NCBI RefSeq assembly: GCF_030867095.1
Contig: NC_081829.1
Location: forward strand, 86,368,261-86,432,260
Origin: Alligator mississippiensis
Lineage: Eukaryota; Chordata; Crocodylia; Alligatoridae
Length of the DNA stretch: 64,000 nt
Direction of reading: 5' to 3'
Part shown: one piece after another, positions 11,753 through 23,928 of the stretch
Layout: the number at the start of each line of letters is the position of its first letter
Position numbering within the stretch: position 1 is the first letter of the stretch
Translations under genes and position numbers: made by a program
Notes under the pieces: generated by a model
What the model saw: only the letters and a program-made list of their open reading frames with translations
What the model was told of the DNA's origin: nothing
The model's database searches: none

Positions 11753-13455
11753 GGAAAGACTAAAATGTCATCTAGTAGATGATAAATAGGCTAAGAAAAT
11801 CCCAGAAAAAGCTATTAACAAAATGTTGACAAGTGATAGGGGTGTTGCAGAATATTACTAAATAGTCAGAGCAGCCATACCATTTCCTAGTCAGACCTCC
11901 ACCAGATCCTGACCAGCTTGGTAAACCCTATGGCCAACCAGAATGTGGCAAGGCATGGCAATTGTATATAGGTATCTGGTTTAAAATGTGGTAGTCATTA
12001 AATGGGGTTAGGAACCTAGTTTTCATTAGGATAAAGAAGATTACAGAATGCATGTACCCTTTTTCTGTGTTCTCATCTTTGTTCTCCCTGAGAGCATGCA
12101 GCTCAGGCTCAGTGAGGGCATCAGTGCACCAGAAGGAAATTTCAGCCTGGTCCACCAGACTAGATGAACCTGAGGTCAATGGTACAGTCAGAAGCACTGT
12201 GAGGTGGAAGAGTATGCGCTGTTTTCTTAGCAAAAACTTTGGCAAGGTCCCAATATTTACTGGGCAAGGCAGGTGCATCTAGGCATTGTACAGGCTTTCC
12301 TGCTGGAGGCCATGCTGCTGATGCTAACTATTTATTAGGCAAAGCATCAAGGGAGCTGGAAATTCTATATATTGTGCCCCATCAGTGGCAGAGGGATTAG
12401 CTGGAACTGAGGCAGGGCAGGAGGAAGCCTGTGCAAGTTGTTGCACATCTGGATGTGGACAGTCTGACTAAATGGTAAGGACCAAAGTCACAAGTGTAAG
12501 TGTTGAGCAGTCTGCAACTTACTGCTATAGGCACACTTAAATAGGACCCTGATGCCCTTTTGAGACAATCAGGTACTTGACACACACTAGCTGACAAATC
12601 ACATTAAGTGGGACTGGCTATCAGAGTTCTTGATGTATTGCAGTGGAAAGGTAGGAAAAAGAGCCCTGCCAATGCCCGTGTTATTCTTGTTCTTTAAGTA
12701 ACACCAACTTTTTGGAGCCATTTACTTCCATCTGCTCTAGATGATGTCAGTGGACTAGATGTCTATACCCACTGCTTAGTATTACAGAAGTGCCAAACCA
12801 TCCTTTGCTTCCTTCTTCTGGTCTGAAACTTGCTTTTCTTCTTTATATTATACAACCTGACATAAAATGGGTCTGGGATTCTGCTTCAGTAATTGCTTCA
12901 GTAAGAGTGATATCACATATTCACTTATTGCAATGTTGTGACGTATCAAAGTTAGTATGCATCAGGAAATAACCCTAGCCTGAAAAGAAAGAACTTCACA
13001 ATGCCGTTAGGGCACTTAGCACATGTTAAGCTGCTTAAACATGTGTTTGCTCATATTTTACCTGCATTTATTAAGTACTAAGTTGAACATATGATGCTAC
13101 CCTAACAATGAAGTTATACATTATACTTAGACCATACTAGCTCTGTTTAATGTTAAGCAGTGTTAAAGTCAGAACATGTTGTGAACAATTGCTCATTAAG
13201 GGGAGAGTTTCTTGCCTGCACAGCTCTGACTTGTCACCGAATGGCTGGCAAGCATGGGCATGACTAGAAGCCAGGACACATGGGTCCCTGCTGTGGGGGT
13301 GGGGATGGGTATGGGAGCTGTGCACCCTGGGATGCTGGAAGATTGCAAATTGCTTCCTTTATCACCATGGAGCAGACTGAAGTTACCCTAACATGAGCTA
13401 GGTAGCATGGCTTAGAGTCAACCCTTGCCTGAAGTGGCATAACTTTGAGACATTT
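11753..13455. other. Non-coding stretch
   Basis: No gene or repeat boundary is recognised. Small ORFs on both strands near 12050-12280 overlap each other antisense and carry no recognisable domain. Confidence 0.5.
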
Positions 13456-13758
13456 GGGGCACGTCTACACAAAACACTACTGAGCAGTAGTTACTGCATG
13501 TTCATTTAGTGCTTGTATAATCAAGTATTAAATAAATGTGCAGTAAATCAGAAGTAATGAGCAGCAGAACCGGTGAATGCCTTTTAAGTGATGCTACCGC
13601 ACAGTAGCTTAATAATACTGCACAGCAGCATATTTGCACTACTATCTTACTGTGGCATTAATTAGTTTACTAATTAATACAATCACACATATACACTGAC
13701 ACTTTACTCAATAGCTGATTAGTCTACTCCACAGTTAAGCACAAATGTAGGTGTGGCC
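13456..13758. mobile_element. CATCTACAC-family MITE (copy B)
   Basis: It begins GGGGCACGTCTACAC and ends TAGGTGTGGCC, an imperfect TIR. The interior repeats ACTGAGCAGTAG, a TTTAGTGCTTG...CAAGTATTAAA stem and CTACCGCACAGTAG, as in copy A. It is more diverged than A, and no coding capacity is seen. Confidence 0.55.
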
Positions 13759-13940
13759 AATGAGTCTCAACAGTACCATGCAGATAGAGAACCTGGTTCC
13801 ACTTGATCATTCATGCTACATGTCCATATGAACAAGACTTAAGTCGGAAAATGTGATGACTGAATGGTAAGCTTATCTTCCATTAGTGGAATATTCTTAA
13901 CTCTATTACATTTACTAGGCTATAATAATTCACTACACTG

Positions 13941-14220
13941 CGGGCGCATCTACATGTGCGTCAGACTGTGCAGTTGTTACTGTGTAGTCATTTAGTACTT
14001 AAGCAAGTATTAATGATTGCGAAATAACTGCCATTACTGCACAGTCCTGGCACCACACAGGTTGTTTCCAATGCTACTGTGCAGTAGGAACAAGCTCATT
14101 GCTACTGCACAGTAGCATTGGCATCATGGTTCATGCCCACTGATGCTACATCACTATAGCAATGAGCTATGCCACCATAGCTTGTTGCTATCATGATGTA
14201 GTATCTCATGTAGACACGCT
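13941..14220. mobile_element. CATCTACAC-family MITE (copy C)
   Basis: The ends are CGGGCGCATCTACATG and CATGTAGACACGC. The interior contains CTACTGTGCAGTAG at about 14083 and TTGCTACTGCACAGTAGCA at about 14099, forming local hairpins, plus AGCAATGAGCTATG shared in inverse with copy D (TAGCGATGAGCTATGG). A small minus-strand ORF across the right end is incidental. Confidence 0.6.
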
Positions 14221-14439
14221 TTGTTAGAAGTTTAAAATATCGACATGCTACACCAAAACCACAGAGCATTTGTTTAATAAAAAAGGTTAGGCTGCTAAGG
14301 TAGCTGTCAGCTTTCACTGAGTGATACTATTAGTGGCCTTCTTCATGGAAAGTGAATGGCATGACTGATGCCTCAGGTAATTTTAACAGAACAATGCCAG
14401 TATCCAATTCCAGTGGGTATGAGCATTATCTCTTAGGTA

Positions 14440-14600
14440 AGTATATTTTCTCCCCATCGTGTTCCTCCTGACTTGATGTGTGACTTTAGGCAAGGGAAAG
14501 CTCTCTCTCAGGTTTTCCTCTTTCTGAGATGAAAATAGTAATATTCAATTACCATACTATGGTCTTAACTCCTTAATGGATTGTATATAAGGTCCTTGAA
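14440..14600 (+). repeat. Possible MIR/tRNA-SINE-like remnant
   Basis: The stretch GTGTGACTTTAGGCAAGGG, then CTCAGGTTTTCCTCTTTCTGAGATG and AATAGTAATATTC, follows the order of a MIR-type SINE core (gacttgggcaagtcact, cctcagtttcc, tctgtaaaatgggataat). Similarity is loose and the boundaries are estimates. Confidence 0.35.
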
Positions 14601-15519
14601 TAGAACATGACTGTTAAAGGAAATTTCAAGGTAATATAAAAAGATATTTTGCTTCTAGTGATAAAGAGGCACATGCATTGAAAAGAATTTTTAAAGTGTC
14701 TTCTTTATAATTAACATAATTAACCATCAGAAAGGAAGCTGCTATTTTTGAGCGTTTCCTGAGGCTGACCAGGGCTGAGAATTTGAGATCCTACCACATA
14801 CCACTTAAAAATTCAGACCAGTTCAAAGGTGCTTTAAGATGAATATCCAAATATTATATTTAAAAGTTTTTTCAGTTAAAGTAGAAGCTGACAGAGCCAC
14901 TGGAAAAAATTATGTACAATAACACAACATTATATTTATGTGATTAGCAGTAGGGGTTTTGCTTGTTTGTTTTTTTTAATAGGAATATGAATGTTCCTGG
15001 TCCCATTAAACTCTTATGTTGTATAAGATTCCTGCGAGGAAGAAAAATCCTGTCTCTCAGACAACAGCCCCTGCTAGAAGACATGAAAGTCCTATATATT
15101 AAATGGTATATTGACTATCCACGGTGATATGGATTCCAAAATCTCATTTCTTGATGAATCTGCCAATCCATAGAGGATGACAAATCAATAAAGATATACA
15201 TATCTTTCCTCTGGACCTTGCTAGGAAAAGGATCTTTCCTAAGAACAATCAGCTTTTCCATTTAAGGGGATTTCTCCAGAGAAGGCAGGCTTGAAGGTAT
15301 CCTTGGCAATGCCGTGCCACTTGAACTGGGCTACCTACAGCTGGTAGTATGGGTGTGCAATATTCTTTTAGTGCAAGCCCATCACTTATTACTATTTAAA
15401 TAAATGATCCTCTCTCCTTTTCTGGTTTGATTTACAGCTTCTATATCATTTCAAGAACTCCAGAACTTGTCTTGTTGTGCATCAAGGTATGGGCAGTCAC
15501 GCTTAATGGTTATTCACTG

Positions 15520-16060
15520 AAAGCACAGGTGTAGTCCAAATTGGTTTCCAGAGAGCGGGGGGTCAGGAGGGGTCTAGTATCAGAACTAACTCAGATTCAA
15601 TAGCTGAAGTCAGGACAGGCTGGGGTCAGAAGTCGAAGCTGGAGACACAGTAATCACAGGTTAACTGGGGTCAGAAGCCAAAAGTCAGAACCGAAGGTCA
15701 AGCCAGAATCAAGAGAAGAGAACCGGAGTCAGGGAATCTCAAGGGTTTTACCAAGATCAGAAGCCAAAGTCAGAGCCAGATGTCAAAACCAGCAAACCAG
15801 CCAGAAAATGCAGAGACGGTCAGAAGCAACAGCATTCATCTTTGCCTGGACAAGGAGATTGTACGCTGGGCCAGGCTTTTAAGGGGTGGGGTCTGTTGCC
15901 TTTGGTTTCAAGAGAATGGCTGCCCTAATTGCCTCACTCATCCCAAGTGGGACCAGTGTGCTGCTCTCAGCCTGCTGCAGGTGACGCTTGTTCAGGGATG
16001 ACTTACCCTGATCTCTTGATTTGGTCTGGCTGGGCCCAGGGTTCTGGCTCGGCTTCATTA
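15520..16060. repeat. LTR-like repetitive stretch with imperfect GGTCAGAAGCC(A/G)AAGTCAG repeats
   Basis: From 15590 to 15790 the words GTCAGAAG, AAGTCAGA and AGTCAGG recur irregularly, giving a degenerate minisatellite. This is followed by AGGCTTTTAAGGGGTGGGG and a GC-richer tail ending near GGCTCGGCTTCATT. The arrangement (repeat-rich upstream part, TTTTAAG-like box, downstream tail) resembles retroviral-type LTRs of sauropsids. I could not identify TG...CA ends or a target duplication, so the class is uncertain. Confidence 0.35.
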
Positions 16061-16080
16061 CGTCTTTGAACACGATGCGT

Positions 16081-19000
16081 TGGAATAAAGTCCTTCACAT
16101 ACACCATCAATGAAACTAAAGCAATACATTTTTTCCAATTCTTAACACCCTCTGTAACCCCATATTTTGCTGCAGAACTTCTGTCATCTAGTGAAACTAA
16201 TACAGACAAGAAGAGATCACACTTGTCATCTACGCACGTTTTCTAGCTTCCAGCATTTCTAGGCTAATATCAGCTTTTCTAATGCAGGATTAATTAGGGT
16301 CTCCAGATTCTCAATGATAACCAAATTAAAAAAGAAGGAATTCAGCAATGTATGAGCTGAAGGCAGGCAGGACATACTGCTTCTGACTATACACCCCGTA
16401 TAACCCTTTTATTAGAAGGAAAGAGAAGAGTTTCCTTATTTTCATCAGGACACCTAGGAAATACTCAACCTTTGGATTACAACTGGCCTAAAAACAGAAA
16501 GAGAAGACAGTGTTGTCAGCAGCAAGACAGCATTGTCTTGTTGCTGGCTGATCAAAGAATAGGCAAGAAGTAGGAACTGGGGAAAGGAGCTGGACAAAGA
16601 GAGAGAAAAGCATAGGACATAAGGCTGAAAGGGACTTCTTGAGTCATCAGATCCAGTCTGCTGCTATACATTGAATATGGGAGAGAAGAGACTTGGAAGG
16701 AAAAATAAGCTACTAAGGAAAGGAAAATCATGCAAGAAATCAAATATTTTATAAAAGGGGAAGATAATAATAGAAAATTTACAAGAAACCAAAATTAGCT
16801 GGAGGGGAAAATTTGAATCTGAAAAAACAAACAAACGGGGAGGAACGATAGCCAGCAGACATTGAAAGAAAAAAAAATAGAATGAAGGTAAAAGAAAAGA
16901 ACAGATAATAAATGTCACATGTTAAGCTACATTTTCATTACTAAATTAATTAATTCAATTATAAAACAAATAAAGGAAACTATATTCACCACTTCTTATG
17001 ATAGACTCAAAACATAAACTGGGTTTGCAAACTTCTAGATTAAATAATCATTGATTCCTGTCATGTAACAATTTATTGTTTCAAATCTGCCTGTCCACTT
17101 TCAAATGGTGCCATTTTTTACTGACTTGAGTGCCTGGCTCACTGAATTTACAGTGCTTCAAAATATAAAATCAGTCTCTCCAGTGGTCTGATATCAGCAT
17201 GTCTTTTGAATAAAGACTGATGGTAAAATAAGGCTACATTCAGTTAGTATTAAAGCATATGCATTTTGTCCCCATCACTCTAAAACTCTGGACATTCTTC
17301 AATTTTTACTCTGATATTGTCAATTAGGCTCCAATCCTACAAACGGTGGAGTGCATACAGGATTTTGTCTCCAAATTAAATTTGTTGAATTGTGACCTAA
17401 ATTGTAAATGAACAACAAATAATATATAAGGGCAAGATAAATCAACAATAATTCCAATGGAGTAATTCCAGTGGAAGGCTGATACAAATGTAAGTAAAGA
17501 CATTCAGCTGATATATGAATTCACAAAGTTGCTGGAACAGGAAAAATGAGGATTGAAAAGGTAGAATCTTTATTTTTAGTGCTTAAGGCTATTTAGCAAA
17601 TTCTATGGTTGTTTCAAAGTATTTTTTAACTTTATTTATTTGTACTTTTACTTAAAATGTAAATCCTGGTAAGATCTTATGCTCATCTCACTCACACCTG
17701 ATTTATGCTAGGATGGGGGCAGTAGACAGATATTAGCATTGTGAGGTGCTTAGCTGGTATGGTGAAAGGGGACAATGGAAAAAACTGGCATTTTTTAGTC
17801 ATCATGTTTAATGCCCAGATTATATCTTGTTTCTGCAAAGCAATTGAGTGGATGCTGACCTTTACACATGTGCTAAATCCTACAGAAGCCAAGTTAGGTT
17901 AATGATATGGTTAAGTACTTTGTGGAACTGGAGCCACAAGTGCAAAAGCTGTTTGTAACAGACTTGGGAGTGCAAACATAATTAATACTGAACTGATACA
18001 CCAGATATAGTAGAAGATACAGCAAAAGGAGGTTTACAAAGTTTTATAGATGAAACATATAATAAATCACTTGGAGCCTAGTATAACTCAATCAGAAGCA
18101 TGTCTTCAGCTCAGGCTTTCATAATATACTGTCTTAAACTAGGCAACATCAGCATCTCTCCCCTCAACCCCCCTCCCCCCCCCCCCCCGCACTTGTGCAC
18201 ATGCATATACAGGAAATATTAGCGGTTACACAGGAGATATTAGAGTTAGAAGATTTATTTTAGGATATCAGATAAATATCTGCACTCATAAAGCAAAGAC
18301 AGTCCATATGAACAATGTTATATATGTTGATTAAATGCCATCTCTCATAGTTTAAAAGCACTGAAGCCAGGAAATTCAGTTATGTCTAAAACATTGTCTG
18401 TCCTTAGGCAATATAAATTACATGGTTATCTATCAGGAAGAAAGAAAAGAATTCACCCCAGGCCAGTGGGGTGAATTAATGATAGTGTTTGAACTTTCAC
18501 TGCGCTTCTAATTTCCTGGAAATTGTGGAATAGCATCTATTATATTAACATAGGCATTGCAATGTCTGACTATCGCTTCTGCTCCACTATTCTCCAGGGA
18601 TCATTACTTCCTCTTTCATGGTGACTCATCGAGTCTGCTGGAATGTTGTTCCTGATGATGACTTCATAGGACTTTTCCAACTCGTTCAGTGCTGTTCAGG
18701 GTTTAAATGGTTTTAATGGAACATGATCCCATTACCCTCTGCATTATATTTGAAAATGGATTGGCCAAACATCTGTCTGGAAAAGAAACGGCATGAAATG
18801 AACAATCCCAAGCTAGCAGGGAGCCAGGTGAGATTCCCAAATAGGTTCTAATCCTCTGTGATGCTAACCTGTGCAATGTGTTTCAGCATCAAACAGCTGT
18901 AATCCTCCCATTCAGGTGCAACACTGATTTGTACACTCACAGCTTTTGCCAGCTCCACCTCGGGTATCTGGCTGTGTAAAGTTTAAATGCACTTCAAATT

Positions 19001-20059
19001 ACTTTGGTTATTGCATTTGGAAGATTTTTCGTGTACAATGCACTTTGATTATGGCAGGTGGAATTACTCTAATGTCCAATTATTATATTTATTTCCTCCC
19101 GATTGCACAATAAAATACTCCTGTCAAATGAAATCATACCAGACTGAGTGCCCTCCAAAGAACTTCTTTCTTTAAGCCAAATCCAACTTCAGAGGATTTT
19201 AAAAATAGCCTCTGATTGCTGCTCATCAAAATAGTATATTTTCAGAGGTCCATTTTCTCTGCATTATGTTTTTCCACATAATGATGGGCTTTCATTCTAA
19301 AATATGGGGTTAGTTTTAATTCTGAGGTAGCAGTACTCAGTATTACAACCTATGTGAACATTTGTTTGCTTTCCGTCATATAGACACATTTTGAGCCCCT
19401 AAGCGAGCATAATACAGCAACACACATCTACATACAACTACTCCCAACAATAACGGCCAAGACTAATGTAAGACTAATTTCACTGTGTTTGAATACCATC
19501 TTCTTGCCATTGCCTAAAGACCCCTAATTCTGCTATTCTGGGATCCTCTGTAACAATTAATCACTTAGTTTTCAGTGGCTTCCCCATAATACCTTCCCTA
19601 TTTATAAAAGAGGTAAAAAAAAAATCCTATGCTAAGGAGGTTTGGGGTCTTTTATTTCTTTAAGTATTTTTATTGGAAAAAGAACCTTCAGTATAGGTAT
19701 TTATGCAGTCAGATATTTTATGTTTTTCTTTCAATCTGATTGGACTTAGATTCTTGCTTAACGCCCTCGCACTGAAAATGGTCAACCTTGTGCTTCAGGA
19801 AACAAACACTTTAGTGGTAGCCTTAAAAGATTTCTTAAATACACTTCTCTTTGGTCTTTCTAACTCATTTACTCATGCAGTAAATTTTGACCTTATCAGC
19901 AAAGGCTACCAGACAAATTACTGTAAGGTGCTTGGTCCATAAAAGGGTAAAGGTCAATGTTTGAACTGTAATGATGTTGTTAGGTGCATATATGTACATT
20001 CTTTCTGGCCAGTCAACCTTAATCCATTGATTTCTAAATATTCAACGGGGAGAATATAA
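16081..20059. other. Long non-coding stretch
   Basis: No gene is recognised. 16555-16915 is purine-rich on the plus strand and yields spurious minus-strand ORFs. A C-rich homopolymer lies at about 18165-18190. 18490-19200 is even-textured unique sequence with no repeat signature; it could hold conserved non-coding elements, but that needs an alignment. Confidence 0.5.
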
Positions 20060-20745
20060 ATACTGAGGTCTCAGAGGCATTGTTGACACCAAGATGAATG
20101 TGAGTCACCAATGTGACGAAGTGATCAGTAAAGTTAACTGCACTTTATCATTAGCAGGTGCATGACAAACAGGTCCAAGGAGGTGATACTTCCCCTCTAT
20201 GCGGCACTGGTGAGGCCACAGTTGGAGCACCATGTCTGGTTTTGGGCACCGCACTTCAAGAGGGATGTGGACAACCTTGGGAGGGTTCAGAGAAGGGCCA
20301 CTCATAGGGTTAGGGGCCTGCAGGCAAGTCCCTACGAAGAGAGACTGAGGGCCCTGGATCTCTTCAGCCTCCGCAAGAGAAGGCTGAGTGGTGATCTTGT
20401 GGCCACCTATAAATTCGTTAGGGGGGGACAGCAAGGAATAGGAGATACTCTGTTTACCAGGGCACCCCTTGGAGTAACTAGGAACAATGGCCACAAACTG
20501 ATGGAAAGCAGATTTAGATTAGATATTAGGAAGAACTTCTTTATGGTAAGGGTTGCCAGAATCTGAAATGGGCTTCTAATGGAGGTGGTGCTCTCCCCTA
20601 CCCAGGGGGTCTATAAGAGGAGGCTAGACATGCACCTGGCTGGTGTTGTCTGACCCCAGCGCTCTTTCCTGTCCAGGGCAGGGGGTCAGACTCAATGACA
20701 TGCTGAGGTCCCTTCCAACCCAAACATCTATGAATCGGTGAATCA
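20060..20745 (+). mobile_element. CR1 LINE fragment (RT C-terminal part and 3' UTR)
   Basis: Plus-strand translation shows CR1 C-terminal blocks in order: TKMNVSHQC (about 20091), RSKEVILPLYAALVRPQLE, WAPHFKRDV, VQRRATHRVRG, LRALDLFSLRKRRLSGDL, TRNNGHK, RFRLDIRKNFFMVRVARI. The 3' UTR follows, with GAGGTCCCTTCCAACCC near 20707. The 5' part of the element is missing. One frame is open over 20162-20566. It is not an autonomous copy. Confidence 0.88.
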
Positions 20746-21252
20746 TCTATGAGATTCAGACCCCAATTTTTAAGAAGAATCTGCTCCCCCTGCTTTATGG
20801 ACAAATATTTGAGTGTTAATTCACTCAAATTGCAACATAACACAGAGCCTCTTCAACAAATATTAGGCTGTCAACTTCATCTGGCTGCCAGTTGGAAGCT
20901 GTTGTTTTATTTGGGAAAAATAAAAAGCTTCACGGATGATGTAGGAAGGAAACAATTAACTGGCAATCCTCTATGACTGCTCTTGACAGCCACATACATT
21001 TCATTATTGTTTGTCATCTCCTGTCTCCAGTGCATAAACAGACCAAAGTGTTTCCCTGAAGTATATCTATGTCAACGTGGGGTGTTATATTGACAGGTTT
21101 GAATTAGCAGTTGACATGGATTACCATAATACTTGACACCTTCCTTTCTAATCACTGAAAATGAAATTTAATTGAAGAAAGATTCAATTTTGGAATTAAA
21201 CACCTAGCTTTTTTAAATTAGTAGTGAATCCAGTGAGGACTGAAATGACAGA
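20746..21252. other. Non-coding stretch
   Basis: AT-rich DNA between a CR1 fragment and a MITE. Nothing is recognised. Confidence 0.5.
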
Positions 21253-21502
21253 GGGCACATCTACATGAGAAGCTATGTTGCTGTAGCGATGAGCTATGGT
21301 GACAGAGCATTGGCAGGTGCGAACTGTGATGCCGATGCTGCTGCACAGTAGCAACAAGCTACTGTGCAGTAGCAAATTGCTGCTGTGCAGTAGGGTGAGA
21401 AACAACCCGTGCACCACCAGGACTGCACAGTAACTGCTAAAGCAAGTATTAAATGACTGCACAGTGACAACTGCACAGTCGGGTGCACATGTAGATACAT
21501 CC
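21253..21502. mobile_element. CATCTACAC-family MITE (copy D)
   Basis: It begins GGGCACATCTACATGAGAAGC and ends GTGCACATGTAGATACATCC, a clear TIR. The interior has several copies of CTACTGTGCAGTAGCA-like dyads at 21340-21395 and a CAAGTATTAAATGACTGCACAG segment shared with copies C and E. Confidence 0.62.
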
Positions 21503-21573
21503 AGAATGATAGATTATAAATGTTGGCTTAGAAATGGTATTTTAAAGGTCTGTTTTGGGGGAATTGATTTATA

Positions 21574-21592
21574 GGGGTGTGTATGTGTATGT

Positions 21593-21630
<38 letters not shown>

Positions 21631-21637
21631 GCATGCA
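21574..21637. repeat. (TG)n microsatellite
   Basis: An interrupted TG repeat: a TGTATG-containing left part, an uninterrupted TG core at about 21599-21625, then GCGTGTGCATGC. Confidence 0.9.
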
Positions 21638-21729
21638 TTAGGATGGTTCAAGATGGGCAGCAGGGGTTAATTGATTCCTAAGAGCTTGGGTCTTGCATAT
21701 AGTTTCACTCAGCCTTGGAAGCAGACAGG

Positions 21730-21855
21730 CTGTCTAACACAACAAGGCCAACGGATGGACACAGCCTGAGAATTGAGGGGGCATATACCACACTGTCTAA
21801 CACAACAAGGTCAACAAGAACACAAAGTCTGGGAACCAAGGGAGTATGTACTATA
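21730..21855 (+). repeat. Two-copy 63-bp tandem duplication
   Basis: CTGTCTAACACAACAAGG starts at 21730 and again at 21793, and the following bases (GCCAACGGATGG / GTCAACAAGAAC, GAATTGAGGGGGCATATAC / GAACCAAGGGAGTATGTAC) stay alignable to the end of unit two. It lies in an unclassified stretch (about 21655-22360) whose overall look (direct repeats followed by a pyrimidine-rich part) suggests a decayed LTR, but no ends are visible. Confidence 0.6.
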
Positions 21856-22364
21856 CTGCCCATAACATGCAATAAGTGGCATCAGCTACAAGGCCTCAGA
21901 CCAGTGGGACATGAGTCCTGGTTTTGGGGGAACAGACAAAATTAGGAGAAGGCCTGGAAGGCTACATGGACCTGTGACCACAAAGAGACAACCACCCAGA
22001 GATAGCCATGAATGAAGAGTCATCAGGAGTCATCAAGAGGAAAGAAGAATACAAAAGCAGAGACTTGAGAGTAACAAAGGGTCCCTCCTTCTCTTCCTTT
22101 CTGTCCCTCCCGGGTTCCTCCTCCTCCTTCCCTAGAGGAGTCCTTATCCCCATCCCTATCCTCCAGGAAGGTTCCCCAAGGCTACCATGGAATGAGGGCA
22201 TACCAGCAGCCCATCTCATGCACCCCACTAGGAAGGCTGTGGTCCTTGGCATCACACCGCCAGACTGCTGATACCTAAGAGGGACTGCCTCAGAGTGAAG
22301 TCTGCATCCTGGCCAGACATACTTTGACTCTGAGGACAGCCCTAGGATTTGGTAGATATTAGGG

Positions 22365-22992
22365 ATATACAAAGCGGGCCCTATTTGGTTTGGATTCAGA
22401 TTTGGCCCAAATCAGAGACAGTGATTCGATTTGTTGATTTGGACCACTGTCCCTGATTCGATTCAGCCAAATCCAAATCCGAAGATTTGATGCCGATTCA
22501 GAGAATCAGTGATTCGGACATAGACACAGCTTTAAAAGTTTTTTCTACAAACCTCAACGTACCAGCGCAGCTTGTAAATGCTGCGATGTGGGGTGGATGG
22601 AGCATCCCACAGGATGTATTTCCAATCCACTTCCGGGTCCACCGGGGAGTGTGCTGGGGGCTCCCTGTACCCCTCCAGCTCAGTGACTAGCCATGGGGGG
22701 ACTCTGGGTGCTGTCCTAGACCCAGGAGGCACCAGTCACTGAGCCAAGGGGATGCAGGGCCCCCCCCACCACGTGCTCCCCAGCGGCCCAGAAGTGCTTC
22801 TGGTCCATGTCTGGGTCTGCTGCCAAGTGTGCTGGGGATCCCCTCCCGCACTTCTGTGGGACACTCCATGCGCCCCAGCGCTGCAGCATTGACAAGCCGC
22901 CTGCTACCTAGAGGTATGTAGAAAAAACATTTAAAGCTGTGTCTATGTCTGAATCACTGAATCTTTCCAAATTGATTTGGAGGGTTTGAATC
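22365..22992. mobile_element. Long-inverted-repeat (fold-back) element, copy 2, right end truncated
   Basis: It matches copy 1: GCGGGCCCTATTTGGTTTGG, GATTCAGAGAATCAGTGATTCGGACATAGACACAGC, then AACCTCAACGTACCAG and, on the right arm, GGTATGTAGAAAAAACATTTAAAGCTGTGTCTATGTC. Similarity stops near 22992, so the outer right arm present in copy 1 is missing here. Confidence 0.62.
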
Positions 22993-23925
22993 AGGGCAAC
23001 AGCCCTGGGCCCCACAGAGCCAGGTGGAGTGGTTGTGGCCAGTCTGCATTGCTGCCAGCTTCACATCTGGGCTCTTGGCATCGCCCTCCGCACTCCCACC
23101 ACTGAATCCACTGCTGAACCCGGTGCATCCGGCCGCTCGGCACCTCTGGCCCCCCACCAACCAAATCCACTGCTGGCCTCCTTGTGTCTAGGGGCAGGGC
23201 CCCACACAGGCTGATTTACCCTGGGACCCGCACCCTGCTCGGGTCATCTCTGTTTAGAGTCATTATTATCTTATCTAGAAACAGTACTGTCTCTTGCTAA
23301 TGGTGAGGCAGATAAGCTCTAGAACAGGCACCTCTAGTCTGTTCAAAACTATGCTTTCACAACTTTGTTTACAAAGATCCTGAAATGATTTGGTCCATTT
23401 TTTTATACTAGAAAGCATAATCTATTTCATGGGGTTGGAAAAACAGGTTTTCTGTACTCACGATAACTTTCCATGACAAATACTGGTATTAAAAAGTTTG
23501 AAATAGATCATGGGACACTAAATAGCTGTTACACTTTCATATATGGCTAAACCTCTTAAGATTTTTCCATACTTCGTTACTACAGTTCAGCTAATTCTGC
23601 CTTCCTTATTATATTTACAATCAATCTCCTTCTTATATCATCAGAGGAACAAAACACAGAGGACCCCTAGTGTCCATTCTTTATACTCTCTTCTTTATGT
23701 TCACAATCACCTACTATTTCTCCTCAGGGCCCCTGTCTCGGTACACAGGAGGGACCTGATATGAAAGTGAATTAGAGCTGTGGACGTGTCACAGTCTTCT
23801 AGTAGTCACTGGTGAGTCCATAAATGACCAAGGAAACCAATCCAAATCAATGCATATTTGATTGAAGACATGGCAAATAGTCCTAGAAGGAAGGAGAAGA
23901 ACCTGATAATGCTGGATCACTGCTC
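22993..23925. other. Non-coding stretch
   Basis: 22993-23240 is GC-rich and proline/alanine-coding in several frames at once, which argues against a gene. The rest is AT-rich with nothing recognised. Confidence 0.5.
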
Positions 23926-23928
23926 TTT

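Noticed and set aside
13456..14220. CRISPR-like array from repeated CTACTGTGCAGTAG words
   Set aside because: Spacing is irregular, the repeats are short dyads within MITEs, and the context is vertebrate.
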